A stretch of 64,000 nucleotides of DNA from positions 124,001 through 188,000 of the forward strand of contig CANNBH010000001.1 of the NCBI GenBank assembly GCA_947502815.1, in the 5' to 3' direction. The DNA comes from an uncultured Erythrobacter sp. (GTDB lineage: Bacteria > Pseudomonadota > Alphaproteobacteria > Sphingomonadales > Sphingomonadaceae). Position 1 is the first letter of the stretch. The number at the start of each line of letters is the position of its first letter. Positions 17,749 through 26,239 of this stretch are shown here, in pieces. The translations under genes and the position numbers were made by a program. The notes under the pieces are model-generated. The model made no database searches and had not been told where the DNA came from. It worked only from the letters and a program-made list of their open reading frames with translations.

Positions 17749-18712
17749 GCTGCTCTTTCAACCCGTCCAAATCTTCGGGCATTTGTATTTCCAGCGTGAC
17801 GAGCTGATCGCCGCGCTCCGGCTTGCCTTTGCCGGGAGTAGCGGATTTCTTCGTCCAGCCTTTGCCCGATAGGCGCATGACTGTGCCGCCATTGGCGCCG
17901 GGTTTCAGCGTCAGCATAACTGGCCCATCAACCGTGGGGCATTTTACTTTTCCGCCGTTCACCGCCTCATTAAGCGTGATGGGCAGGTCCATGCGAATGT
18001 TGTCACCATCGCGGCGAAAGAACGGATGCGGGGCAATTTCCACCATGACGATCCCGTCGCCGTGGCCGCCTGCGCCTTTATGCCCTTTGTCTTTTAGGCG
18101 CATTTGGGTGCCGTCTTCGACCCCGCCGGGCAGTTTTAGGTTGATCGCTTTGCCATCGGCCAAAGTGATCCGTTGATCGCGGCCCGATGCGGCATCCACA
18201 AACGGAACCGCGAGCCGATATTGAATATCTGCGCCGCGTTTAAGCGGGGGCGGAGGGGGGCGTCCGCCACCACCCATTCCACCAAATCCGCGCCGGGCGG
18301 AATCGTTCTGGCGCGATTTGCCGCCAAACAACCCTTCGAACAGGTCGCCCAAATCCATATCATTGGTGTCGAAACCGCCGAATTCCTGATCGCGGTATCC
18401 GCCGGGCCCACCGGGTCTGGGGCCTCCGCCTCCGAAACCGCCGCGCCCAAATCCCCGGCCACCACCCATTCCCCCAAACGGGTTGAGCGGGTTGCCTTCG
18501 CCGTCAATTTCGCCGCGATCAAATTGCGCGCGCTTGTCGCTATCGGACAGCAAATCATACGCTTTGGTCGCGTCAGAGAATTTCTCTGCCGCTTTGGGAT
18601 TGTCTGTGTTGCGGTCAGGGTGAAGCTCTTTGGCAAGCTTTCGATAAGCGCTCTTGATCTCCTTTTCGGAGGCCGTGCGAGCCAAGCCAAGAGTGCGGTA
18701 CGGATCAGACAT
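17699..18712 (-). CDS. DnaJ-family chaperone without zinc finger (CbpA/DnaJ-C type)
   Basis: A 337-aa J-domain co-chaperone. The N-terminal J domain has the HPD motif at residues 31-33, which stimulates DnaK ATPase. A long Gly/Phe-rich linker follows (about 75-160) with GGMGGGRGFGRGGFGGGG and a proline run. The C-terminal substrate-binding domains (KRGADIQYRLAVPF onward) follow directly, with no CxxCxGxG zinc repeats. It is therefore a type II (CbpA-like) protein rather than canonical DnaJ. It is first in a possible dnaJ-yihY-fabI cluster. Confidence 0.9.
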   Translation of the reverse strand: MSDPYRTLGLARTASEKEIKSAYRKLAKELHPDRNTDNPKAAEKFSDATKAYDLLSDSDKRAQFDRGEIDGEGNPLNPFGGMGGGRGFGRGGFGGGGPRPGGPGGYRDQEFGGFDTNDMDLGDLFEGLFGGKSRQNDSARRGFGGMGGGGRPPPPPLKRGADIQYRLAVPFVDAASGRDQRITLADGKAINLKLPGGVEDGTQMRLKDKGHKGAGGHGDGIVMVEIAPHPFFRRDGDNIRMDLPITLNEAVNGGKVKCPTVDGPVMLTLKPGANGGTVMRLSGKGWTKKSATPGKGKPERGDQLVTLEIQMPEDLDGLKEQLGDWSDPAKPREKFGL

Positions 18713-19048
18713 GGTGTGTTAGCTAGGTGAGGCGGTCCAAGGGTGCAAGGTAAAGGGTGAAAGAGACACCATAAATGCCACATGACTCAAAGCGGGCGAT
18801 CATCGCTGTGTTCGGCCCGGTTGCGAGCGCAAAATGGAAAGCGGCTTTCCTACTTTGATCCAAGTGATTATGGACGATCCCATGCTCGAAACCGTCAAAT
18901 ACCATGGTAAAATAAGCGTTTGCACAAATATGCAGACCGCCAAGATTTATGCCCTTGGACAGTGTAACATGCGGTCCATGTCTCAATGTATCACCGCCGC
19001 GAAGGCGGCAACCAAAAGCACCGCGAAGGCGGCAAACGAAGGCCCCGC
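18713..19048. other. Intergenic region between dnaJ-like gene and pdxH
   Basis: About 336 bases separating divergent genes and more A+T-rich than the flanks. It must carry both promoters, but I cannot pick out a convincing -35/-10 pair. Short open frames on each strand have no recognisable family sequence and no good ribosome site. A 15-base direct repeat lies at its right end. Confidence 0.5.
18997..19035. repeat. 15-base direct repeat upstream of pdxH
   Basis: CCGCGAAGGCGGCAA occurs at 18997-19011 and again at 19021-19035, a 24-base period, ending 14 bases before the pdxH start. Each copy holds a small inverted repeat (CCGC..GCGG) that could form a weak hairpin in the leader. Confidence 0.65.
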
Positions 19049-19699
19049 ATGACTTCTCCCAAAGCTCTCGATTCGGCTCAGCTTGCAGGCAGCGTGATCC
19101 CCGCAGGCGCGGATCCCTATGCGCTGTTTGATGAATGGTTCGCGCTTGCTCAGGACAGTGAGCCCAATGACGCCAACGCTATGGCGCTGGCTACGGCAAC
19201 ACCCGATGGACGGCCATCGGTGCGGATGGTGCTGCTTAAGGGACATGGGCCTGATGAAAGCGAGAAGGGCGGCTTCACCTTCTTCACAAATGCGGGCAGC
19301 CGCAAGGGCGGCGAGATCCGCGCCAATGCTCACGCCAGCCTGCTGTTCCATTGGAAGAGCCTGCGCCGCCAGATCCGCATCGAAGGGCCGCTGGAGGAAG
19401 TGACAGCGGCGCGCGCTGATGCCTACTTCCACTCGCGCGCCTACACGAGTCAGGTTGGCTCAGCCGCCAGCGACCAATCGCGCCCTTTGCCAGAACGTCA
19501 GGACTACCTCGACCGGGTGAAAGCGACGTGGGCCGAGCATGAGCGCGCAGGCGAGGTGCCGCGTCCGTCGCATTGGACTGGCTTCACCGTGCGGCCCGAA
19601 CGCATCGAGTTCTGGATCGACCGCGACAACCGCCTTCATGACCGCCGCCTCTTCACCAAAGCGGGTGGTGGATGGTCCGACACCCTTCTCTATCCGTAA
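19049..19699 (+). CDS. pdxH: Pyridoxamine/pyridoxine 5'-phosphate oxidase
   Basis: FMN enzyme that makes pyridoxal 5'-phosphate, the last step of vitamin B6 synthesis and salvage. The 216-aa protein has VRMVLLKG, GFTFFTNAGSRKGGEI and ASLLFHWKSLRRQIRIEG (FMN and substrate contacts) and ends in the family signature RPERIEFWIDRDNRLHDR followed by a terminal P. ATG 19049 gives the standard N-terminus; the upstream in-frame ATG at 18986 would add Arg/Gly-rich repeat-derived residues. The PhzF-like gene starts 10 bases downstream. Confidence 0.95.
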   Translation: MTSPKALDSAQLAGSVIPAGADPYALFDEWFALAQDSEPNDANAMALATATPDGRPSVRMVLLKGHGPDESEKGGFTFFTNAGSRKGGEIRANAHASLLFHWKSLRRQIRIEGPLEEVTAARADAYFHSRAYTSQVGSAASDQSRPLPERQDYLDRVKATWAEHERAGEVPRPSHWTGFTVRPERIEFWIDRDNRLHDRRLFTKAGGGWSDTLLYP

Positions 19700-19709
19700 G
19701 GAACACCCA

Positions 19710-20525
19710 ATGACGCAAACTATCCCTTACTGGCACGTCGATGCCTTCAGCGCGAAGCCGTTCGGCGGCAACCAGGCGGCCGTGATGGTGCTTGATGAAT
19801 GGCTGCCCGATGATCAGCTGGTGGCAATCGGGGCAGAGAACCTGTTTGCTGAAACAGCCTTTGTGGTGCGCGATGAAACGGGAGCAGGGGATTGGGAGCT
19901 GCGCTGGTGCACGCCAACCTATGAGATCGCGCTGTGCGGCCATGCGACCATGGCGAGCGGCCACGTGCTGCTGACCCGCGATGGCGGCGAGCGTCTGACG
20001 TTCCGCACGCGCAAATCGGGCATTCTGGAGGTCCGCAAATCGGGTGCAGGCTATGAAGTGGGCCTACCCGCAATCCCAACCAGCCCGCGCGCCTATCCCG
20101 AAGCCGAAGCGTTGCTCGGCGCTGTGCCTGTCTCAACCTACAGGTCGGGTGATGAGCATATCGGATACAGCGTGTTCGAGTTCGCCGATGAAGCGGCCGT
20201 GCGCGGGCTTTCCCCTGACGTTCGCGGTTTGGAGAAGCTCGGCACGGATCAGTTCATCTGCACCGCGCCCGGTGACAACACCGACATCGTCAGCCGCGTG
20301 TTCGTGCCCGGCGGCGGTGTGGATGAGGACAGCGTCACCGGCTCTGCGCATTCGGTGCTGACCCCGTATTGGGCGGCCAAGCTGAAGCGGAACACGATCT
20401 CTGCCTATCAGGCGAGCGAGCGCGGCGGAGAACTGGCGCTCACGCTGGAGCAGTCAGACGATGGCGATCGCGCTTGGCTTGGTGGGCCCTGCGTGACTGT
20501 GGTTGAGGGCAACTTCACCCTTTAG
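19710..20525 (+). CDS. PhzF family epimerase/isomerase-like protein
   Basis: A 271-aa protein of the PhzF/diaminopimelate-epimerase fold. N-terminal HVDAFSAKPFGGNQAAVMVLDEWL, NLFAETAFV, RWCTPTYEIALCGHAT and DEDSVTGSAHSVLTPYWA match the family's two-lobe active site, including the catalytic Glu in LFAETAF. Most homologues are of unknown substrate; no other phenazine gene is nearby, so phenazine synthesis is not implied. ATG 19710 has AAGGA about 8 bases upstream. It ends 7 bases from the convergent hydrolase gene. Confidence 0.88.
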   Translation: MTQTIPYWHVDAFSAKPFGGNQAAVMVLDEWLPDDQLVAIGAENLFAETAFVVRDETGAGDWELRWCTPTYEIALCGHATMASGHVLLTRDGGERLTFRTRKSGILEVRKSGAGYEVGLPAIPTSPRAYPEAEALLGAVPVSTYRSGDEHIGYSVFEFADEAAVRGLSPDVRGLEKLGTDQFICTAPGDNTDIVSRVFVPGGGVDEDSVTGSAHSVLTPYWAAKLKRNTISAYQASERGGELALTLEQSDDGDRAWLGGPCVTVVEGNFTL

Positions 20526-20532
20526 CGTTTTC

Positions 20533-21690
20533 CTACTCGCCAACCTGCGGGTACAGCGCGATCACATCGGCGGCTTCATTGAGCATGGGCGGGCGTTCTT
20601 CACTGGTCGAATGGCCAAGGCGCACCATCGTCACTCTCTGATTGGGCGACACCAGCACATATTGGCCCATATGGCCGATCAGTGCGAAGAGGTTGTGCGG
20701 CGCGCGCGTTGGGAAGAGAGGATGGCCAAATTCGCCGCCCTTCTCTCCCAATGGCCGGTTAAGCCATGTCTGAAATCCATATTGCTCAGCGGTGGGACTG
20801 GGTGCGATCATCCCCTCAATCCAGCGGCTGGGCACCAATTGCTCTCCGCCCGGTGCGCGGCCACCGGCTCGCATAAACTCACCAAACTTGCCCCAATCGC
20901 GCGCGGTGGCGTGCATCAAACTGCCGCCGATCAACGTGCCCGATGCGTCAAATTCAGGAACCATCGACGTCATGCCAAGCGGTCCGAACAAACGCTCTTC
21001 AAGGTAGTTCACAACCGCCACCCGGCGTTCTTCAGGATCATCGCTCTCGCTCAAGGCGCGCGCGGCAATATCGGCAAGGATCACGGTGGTGTTGGAGGAG
21101 TACTCAAACCGTTCACCGGGCTCCGCTTCGAGCGGTTGCTCCTTTGCCCATTTCGCCATGTCGTCACGGCCATCAAGGAACAGCATGCGCACTTCAGACG
21201 ATTCGTATGGGGGGTTGCCTGCCTCTGTGTGGCGCAATCCGCTGCGCATTTGCAGAAGGTGGCGCAATGTGATGTCAGCGCGCGGATCGCCGGATCGCTG
21301 CCACATGGGAACGGGAGCGGGCTCGTCCAAGCTCAGCAGACCGTCGGCCACCAGCATCCCGGTTAGAACCGCTGTTACCGTCTTTGCCATCGACCAGCTG
21401 ATGAACTTCGTATCGGCCGAATACCCATCGCCGTACCGTTCGGCGGCAACCTTACCATCGGCGAGAACCAGAACCGCCCGCGTCTCGCCCAGCCCCTCGA
21501 TAGTAAAGAGGTCGTCGACTTGCCGGGCCAGTTGATCCTTTGGCGCGCCGGCATCCTCAGACACAGCGGCGAGCGCTTCTTCGCTCAAGGGATCTGGTTC
21601 GGGCGCAGGCGCAGGTCCGCATGCCGCGCACAACACAAAGACTGGCAGGAGCGCGGCGGCGGCGATATGGGTGGGGGTGCGAAACGTCAT
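20533..21690 (-). CDS. Beta-lactamase-fold serine hydrolase lipoprotein (NylB-like)
   Basis: A 385-aa exported hydrolase. A type II signal peptide ends at VLCAAC (lipobox Cys about residue 23). SMAK in FISWSMAKTVTAVL gives the SxxK nucleophile, and FEYSSNTTVILADI supplies the conserved Tyr. GHMGQYVLV near the C-terminus replaces the KTG box, as in 6-aminohexanoate-dimer hydrolase (NylB) and class C-related esterases. Substrate is unknown: an esterase or amidase is more likely than a true beta-lactamase. ATG 21690 begins the signal peptide; the longer frame to 21843 has no leader features. Confidence 0.87.
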   Translation of the reverse strand: MTFRTPTHIAAAALLPVFVLCAACGPAPAPEPDPLSEEALAAVSEDAGAPKDQLARQVDDLFTIEGLGETRAVLVLADGKVAAERYGDGYSADTKFISWSMAKTVTAVLTGMLVADGLLSLDEPAPVPMWQRSGDPRADITLRHLLQMRSGLRHTEAGNPPYESSEVRMLFLDGRDDMAKWAKEQPLEAEPGERFEYSSNTTVILADIAARALSESDDPEERRVAVVNYLEERLFGPLGMTSMVPEFDASGTLIGGSLMHATARDWGKFGEFMRAGGRAPGGEQLVPSRWIEGMIAPSPTAEQYGFQTWLNRPLGEKGGEFGHPLFPTRAPHNLFALIGHMGQYVLVSPNQRVTMVRLGHSTSEERPPMLNEAADVIALYPQVGE

Positions 21691-21742
21691 AGCGCGTTCA
21701 ATCGAACATGGGTCCCAGCAAATCAAGGCTACAGGCAAAGCA

Positions 21743-22081
21743 ATGTCAAAAACACGAACAGGCCCCGGCCGTATCATTCTGTGGGTGATTGTGCTGGCCA
21801 TCGCCGCCGTCGCCGCCGCGATATGGTTCAATCGCGCCAGCATCCAAGGCTATGCCGAAGTTGGCACATCCTATGCCGCGCGAGTGGGATGTTCATGCCG
21901 CTTTGTTTCGGACCGCAGTTTGGAAGACTGCAGGAAAGACAGATTGGCCGGGATGGAGCTCGTCTCGCTATCCGATGATCCCGAAGCGCGCAGCGTTACG
22001 GCGCGTTTCCCGCTGGTGACATCGACGACCGCCACATATCGTGAAGGGTATGGCTGTGTGTTGGAGAAGTGGGAGGGCTGA
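21743..22081 (+). CDS. Small single-pass membrane or secreted protein, unknown function
   Basis: A 112-aa protein with one N-terminal hydrophobic helix (IILWVIVLAIAAVAAAIWF, about residues 11-29) and a Cys-containing outer domain (GCSCRFVSDRSLEDCRKD and later GYGCVLEKW). Four cysteines suggest disulfides after export. It starts 52 bases from the divergently transcribed hydrolase lipoprotein, so the two share a promoter region and may act together. I do not recognise a family. Confidence 0.72.
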   Translation: MSKTRTGPGRIILWVIVLAIAAVAAAIWFNRASIQGYAEVGTSYAARVGCSCRFVSDRSLEDCRKDRLAGMELVSLSDDPEARSVTARFPLVTSTTATYREGYGCVLEKWEG

Positions 22082-22115
22082 GCTGGATTCGCTTGGCCTG
22101 ATTGGCTGAGCCTAG

Positions 22116-23291
22116 TTAGCTGGGCACAGAAGTGGTCGCATCAATCCAGCCGCCGCCAATCACTCGCTCGCCGGCATAGATCACCGCCGCCTGTCCCGGA
22201 GCGACACCGAATTCGGGCTCTGCAAAGCGCAGCGTGACCGACTTTCCATCGCCGATCGGCCCATCCAGTGTGATCGGCACCGGCTTTGCCAAGGACCGCA
22301 CTTTGGCGGTTAGTTCTTCGCTATCGGAGAATTCGCCGATCCGGTTGGTTTCGATGACTTTGACGCTTTCCACGGCCAGCATCCGCTTTGGCCCAACGCG
22401 CACCTCGCGCTCCTCTGCGTCCAAACCGATCACATAGAGAGGCTCTGGCTGGCCGCCAATGTCGAGCCCTTTGCGCTGGCCGACCGTGTAATGGACGATG
22501 CCTTTATGCTCGCCCATATGTTCGCCTGTTGCAGCGTGAACAATGGCACCGGGGACGCCGCCTTCGGGCCGCATCTTGGTGACGATCTTGGCGTAATTGC
22601 CATCGGGTACGAAGCAAATGTCCTGACTGTCCGGCTTGGCCGCGTTGCGCAGGCCAGCCGCTTCCGCCAATTCGCGCACTTTGGCCTTGGGCAGGCCGCC
22701 TAGCGGAAAGCGGATGTAGTCCAGCTGTTCCTGAGTCGTCGCATATAGGAAGTAGGATTGATCGCGCGCCGGATCGACCGCGCGATAGAGGTGCGGGCTA
22801 TTCTCTTCCACCTCGACGCGGCGCACATAATGCCCGGTTGCAAGGCAATCCGCACCCAATTCGCGCGCCATGCGGAACAGGTCGGTGAATTTCGGCCCCA
22901 TGTTACAGCGGATGCACGGCACGGGCGTGCGGCCAGCGAGATACTCATCTGCAAATTGCTCAACCACGTCTTCGCGAAAGGCGCTTTCATGATCGAAAAC
23001 ATAATGCGCAATTCCAAGCCGGTCTGAAACAGCGCGGGCATCGGCGATGTCGTCTCCGGCACAGCAGGCACCTTTGCGGCCTGTCGCTGCGCCATAGTCA
23101 TAAAGCTGCAGCGTGATGCCGATCACTTCTGCACCCGTATCCGCAGCAAGCGCGGCAACAACCGACGAATCGACCCCGCCGCTCATCGCGACAACGATGC
23201 GGCATTGGCTGGGCTCACGCGGCAAATCGAACAATGCGGCGGTGTCGAGCCCAAACGTCGAGGCGTTTTCTAAAGGTTCTGTGATGGTCAT
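22116..23291 (-). CDS. mnmA: tRNA-specific 2-thiouridylase
   Basis: Thiolates U34 of Lys, Glu and Gln tRNAs using ATP and relayed persulfide sulfur. The 391-aa protein has the PP-loop [15 protein letters not shown], the first catalytic Cys in TPVPCIRCN, the second in [11 protein letters not shown] and [20 protein letters not shown] 23291 is chosen because the longer frame to 23489 lacks family sequence. About 40 residues precede the P-loop, slightly longer than E. coli MnmA. It is convergent with the small membrane-protein gene. Confidence 0.95.
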   Translation of the reverse strand: MTITEPLENASTFGLDTAALFDLPREPSQCRIVVAMSGGVDSSVVAALAADTGAEVIGITLQLYDYGAATGRKGACCAGDDIADARAVSDRLGIAHYVFDHESAFREDVVEQFADEYLAGRTPVPCIRCNMGPKFTDLFRMARELGADCLATGHYVRRVEVEENSPHLYRAVDPARDQSYFLYATTQEQLDYIRFPLGGLPKAKVRELAEAAGLRNAAKPDSQDICFVPDGNYAKIVTKMRPEGGVPGAIVHAATGEHMGEHKGIVHYTVGQRKGLDIGGQPEPLYVIGLDAEEREVRVGPKRMLAVESVKVIETNRIGEFSDSEELTAKVRSLAKPVPITLDGPIGDGKSVTLRFAEPEFGVAPGQAAVIYAGERVIGGGWIDATTSVPS

Positions 23292-23459
23292 AATTGCCGC
23301 TGCATATAGGGCAGCACCGGGGGTTTCGCCACCCTGAAGGGGCTCAATTGCGTGGTGATGGGTTGGAATTTTAGTTGCACACCCCGCCCGCGCTAATCCT
23401 AAGCAGTAGTAAAGACGGGTTTTACCACATCTTGACGTCCGCCGATTATAGAATGGTCC

Positions 23460-23957
23460 ATGTTCGAAAAGGCCAAGCCTGTTCCGCAAGCGAAAGCCGC
23501 CGCGAATCCCGGCTCTCTAGCTGGGCGATTCTCTGGCGACACTGCGTTTGGTGACGACCTGCCAATTGGTGGCATCAATGCCCGATCCCATGAAAATGAG
23601 GACGGCGGCGATACGCTGCGTGTGGTTGGCTGGAGTGAGTTGACTGCCCGGCTTAACGCCGCGCGCGACTTGCGGCTTGTTCTTCGGCGTGATGCTTGTG
23701 GCAATGCTACGGGCCGGCCGGGCAGCGACCACAGCAGTTTTGCAGATGCAGCTGCGCGCTATTTCCGAACGAGACATTGCGAAGAACCGGACGTTAACCC
23801 TGTTGGTTTAGAGCACTTCAAAGGCTCGCCCGGCATGATCCACGAACGCGACGAGATAAAGAATAAGAATGATGGCCAAAATGAAGGAGGGCTTCCTTCC
23901 AACGAAGTCCAACACCGGGGGCATGCGGTACCAGGCGATGCGAGAGAAGATAAATGA
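23460..23957 (+). CDS. Conserved-looking hypothetical protein coupled to sciP
   Basis: A 165-aa soluble protein. The best-conserved-looking stretch is [22 protein letters not shown] (about 51-72), and the tail is polar. From memory, similar short proteins sit before the SciP gene in other sphingomonads; this was not checked. Its TGA overlaps the sciP ATG (ATGA), implying one mRNA and coupled translation. Codon use over the first two-thirds looks coding; the last 50 residues are less convincing. Function unknown; a cell-cycle or CtrA-linked role is inferred only from the neighbour. Confidence 0.68.
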   Translation: MFEKAKPVPQAKAAANPGSLAGRFSGDTAFGDDLPIGGINARSHENEDGGDTLRVVGWSELTARLNAARDLRLVLRRDACGNATGRPGSDHSSFADAAARYFRTRHCEEPDVNPVGLEHFKGSPGMIHERDEIKNKNDGQNEGGLPSNEVQHRGHAVPGDAREDK

Positions 23958-24253
23958 TTGAGAACCAAGACATCCGCCCAGCACAGGTAATCGGCCCACT
24001 CGGTGAGCCGCTGACCGTTGACGACCTGCCTTCGCCAAAGACGAAGCGATGGGTGGTTCGGCGCAAGGCCGAAGTGGTGGCCGCTGTGAATGGCGGATTG
24101 CTGACCATTGACGAAGTGCTCGAACGTTATGGGCTTACGCTAGAAGAGTTCGCCTCTTGGCAGCGCGCGGTCGACCGTTCCGGCATGCAAGGCCTGCGCG
24201 TCACCCGTATTCAGCACTATCGTGACCTCTATGAGCGGCAGCTAAAGTACTAG
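23954..24253 (+). CDS. sciP: CtrA inhibitor SciP (DUF1153)
   Basis: A 99-aa helix-turn-helix protein. LPSPKTKRWVVRRKAEVVAAV and LLTIDEVLERYGLTLEEFASWQRAVDRSG are nearly invariant in the SciP/DUF1153 family. In Caulobacter SciP binds CtrA and blocks its activation of target promoters during G1. The gene starts on the stop codon of the upstream hypothetical. This is one of the clearest taxonomic markers in the window, since the family is alphaproteobacterial. Confidence 0.93.
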   Translation: MIENQDIRPAQVIGPLGEPLTVDDLPSPKTKRWVVRRKAEVVAAVNGGLLTIDEVLERYGLTLEEFASWQRAVDRSGMQGLRVTRIQHYRDLYERQLKY

Positions 24254-24355
24254 AAACACGCTCTACCCAGCGCAAAAATTGATCGAGCGTTTGGAATCCT
24301 GCGTATTTCCCCCTATTGGGTTTAGTGAAACCAAAACAAACGGGAGGAATACACT

Positions 24356-24622
24356 ATGGGTTGGATTATCGCTTTGGTTGTCGGCGGAGTTGCAGGTTGG
24401 CTTGCTAGCCTTGTGATGAATCGCGACGCTTCGATGGGTATTTTTTGGAATATCGTGGTCGGCTGTGTCGGATCAATCGTTGGCAATATGATTGCTGGAC
24501 CTTTGCTTGGCATCAGCGGCAGCGTTCAAGAATTCTCGCTTGTTGGTTTGGGTGTTGCTGTTGTCGGCGCGGTTGTGCTGCTCGGCATTGTTAACCTGAT
24601 CCAGCGTGGGCGAGTGCGCTAA
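24356..24622 (+). CDS. GlsB/YeaQ/YmgE family small stress membrane protein
   Basis: An 88-aa hydrophobic protein with three predicted helices: MGWIIALVVGGVAGWLASLVM, then IFWNIVVGCVGSIVGNMIAG, then a C-terminal helix. This is the Gly-rich pattern of the transglycosylase-associated (GlsB/YeaQ) family, often induced by general stress. A strong ribosome site, GGGAGGA, lies 8 bases upstream. It is followed by a clear intrinsic terminator, so it is probably monocistronic. Confidence 0.9.
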   Translation: MGWIIALVVGGVAGWLASLVMNRDASMGIFWNIVVGCVGSIVGNMIAGPLLGISGSVQEFSLVGLGVAVVGAVVLLGIVNLIQRGRVR

Positions 24623-24677
24623 ACGCGCAAATTGACGGATTGATGGGGCCAGCGCGGCTTTCACTTCGGCGAAATTA

Positions 24678-24719
24678 GAGGCGGTGCGGCTGTTTTGGCC
24701 GCGCCGCCTCATGCTTTTT
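24678..24719 (+). terminator. Intrinsic terminator after the YeaQ-like gene
   Basis: GAGGCGGTGCGGC (24678-24690) pairs with GCCGCGCCGCCTC (24698-24710) with one G:U pair and a 7-base loop, followed by ATGCTTTTT. The strong 13-pair stem plus T-run lies 56 bases after the stop codon. Confidence 0.78.
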
Positions 24720-24935
24720 GGCTCCAAGATCCGAAAAATGTGTGATGCTTCGGGAATAAGGCCGGCAATGCACCGCTAAGACATTCGTCTAGGCTCAAAG
24801 TCATCAGTCGAACCGCGCATTGCCCCAATATCGCCGGAGGCCTAATAGGGATTGCGAATGGTGCCTTATGTATGTAATACACCGAAATAAGACAAAAGCC
24901 GGCCGGTTTGGCCAACCCGTCAAAAGGGCACAGCA
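24720..24935 (+). promoter_or_regulatory. Leader region of the RND pump operon with a small palindrome
   Basis: Non-coding stretch between the terminator and the pump adaptor gene, within a 313-base gap. It contains TGTATGTAATACA (24869-24881), a perfect inverted repeat with 5-base arms and 3-base spacer, placed 54 bases before the start codon. That suits a repressor operator, but no TetR- or MarR-type regulator gene is adjacent. No convincing -35/-10 pair could be assigned. Confidence 0.35.
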
Positions 24936-26132
24936 ATGAATTACGAGACCACAATCACGGCAGAGACTCAGGATGACATCGAGGCGGATGTCGCGGCTGG
25001 CCATGATTCAGACAGCTCGTCATCAACTTCGAAAAAGCTGATCATTGCCGGGCTGGCTCTGCTGGTTTTGCTCGGGGCCATTGCGGCCTATTACTTGCTG
25101 GCTGGCGGAGAACCTGCACCGGCTGCGGATGATGATGGCGCGCAAGCTCCTGTGGTTACCGTGGTCGCACCTGGCATAACCACAGTGAGCGGCCTGATCG
25201 AAGCGCCCGGCACTTTGGCTGCGCGCCGCCCGATGCCCGTTGGTGTTGTCGGTGAAGGCGGGCGAGTGCTTTCTGTTCGCGTCGACGCCGGCGATTGGGT
25301 TGGCCAAGGCCAGGTTCTGGCCGTGATCGACCGGTCCGTGCAAAGCCAACAGGCCGCGGCGCAGGCTGCTCAAATTGAAGTGTCTCGCGCCGATGCACAA
25401 TTGGCGCAGGCCAATCTGGATCGCGCGCTGCAATTGGTGGAGCGCGGGTTCATCTCAAAAGCAGATGTGGACCGTTTGACCTCTACCCGCGATGCCGCGA
25501 ATGCTCGGGTAAAAGTGGCTGAAGCACAATTGGCTGAATTGCGCGCCCGTACTGCGCGTTTGAACATTGTTGCCCCTGCGGCTGGCTATGTTCTGCAGCG
25601 CAGCGTTGAACCTGGCCAAACCGTCGGAGGGGGAACCCCCGCACTTTTCACGATCGCACGGGGCGGCGAGATGGAATTGCGCGCGCAGCTTAGTGAAAGC
25701 CAGCTTGCAGGCCTTTCCCAAGGGGTGAGCGCAAGCGTGGTGCCAACCGGTTCTGACAAGACGTTCGAAGGCCAAGTCTGGCAATTGTCGCCAACAATTG
25801 ATGCGACAAGCCGCCAGGGCACGGCGCGGATTGCGTTGGCCTATGCGCCCGAATTGCGCCCCGGCGGTTTTGCGACCGCTTCGATAGACAGCGGCTCCAT
25901 CCAGGCGACCGTTTTGCCTGAAAGCGCGGTGTTGGCCGATAGTGAGGGCAGCTTTGTGTATATTGTGAATGAGGAAAACCAGGCGACACGCACGTCGGTA
26001 ACGACAGGCATGGTGACGGCCGATGGCATTGCCATCACCGAAGGATTGGCCGGGACTGAATTGGTTGTGCTGCGAGCGGGCGGTTTCCTCAATCCGGGCG
26101 AAACGGTAAATCCGCGCCGCGAAGGCGAATGA
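24936..26132 (+). CDS. RND efflux periplasmic adaptor (membrane fusion protein)
   Basis: A 398-aa HlyD/AcrA-type adaptor with a cytoplasmic Ser/Asp-rich N-terminus of about 30 residues, a transmembrane anchor (LIIAGLALLVLLGAIAAYYLL, about 30-50), a split lipoyl domain (VLSVRVDAGDWVGQGQVLAVID and APAAGYVLQRSVEPGQTVGGG), an alpha-hairpin coiled coil between them, then beta-barrel and membrane-proximal domains. It bridges the permease to an outer-membrane factor; no TolC-like gene is in the window. The permease gene starts 107 bases downstream. Confidence 0.9.
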   Translation: MNYETTITAETQDDIEADVAAGHDSDSSSSTSKKLIIAGLALLVLLGAIAAYYLLAGGEPAPAADDDGAQAPVVTVVAPGITTVSGLIEAPGTLAARRPMPVGVVGEGGRVLSVRVDAGDWVGQGQVLAVIDRSVQSQQAAAQAAQIEVSRADAQLAQANLDRALQLVERGFISKADVDRLTSTRDAANARVKVAEAQLAELRARTARLNIVAPAAGYVLQRSVEPGQTVGGGTPALFTIARGGEMELRAQLSESQLAGLSQGVSASVVPTGSDKTFEGQVWQLSPTIDATSRQGTARIALAYAPELRPGGFATASIDSGSIQATVLPESAVLADSEGSFVYIVNEENQATRTSVTTGMVTADGIAITEGLAGTELVVLRAGGFLNPGETVNPRREGE

Positions 26133-26239
26133 ATTGAAGGGCGCGGGCGGGGTCAACTCGTCCAAGCGCCCAAAGGACGCGTAACTGAACGTAGAGTCGC
26201 CCCGGTGCGATTCGTAGGACCAACACAGGCGAAACGCAT

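Noticed and set aside
18723-18986. 87-aa minus-strand frame between dnaJ-like and pdxH genes
   Set aside because: No ribosome site, no family resemblance, and it ends in a region expected to hold two divergent promoters.
20533-21690. Call of the serine hydrolase as an antibiotic-resistance beta-lactamase
   Set aside because: It has SxxK but lacks a KTG box and carries NylB-like YSS and GHMGQ motifs, so resistance is not supported.
24280-24355. Possible general-stress (EcfG-type GGAAC..CGTT) promoter before the YeaQ-like gene
   Set aside because: GGAAT is present but no CGTT-like element lies at the required spacing.
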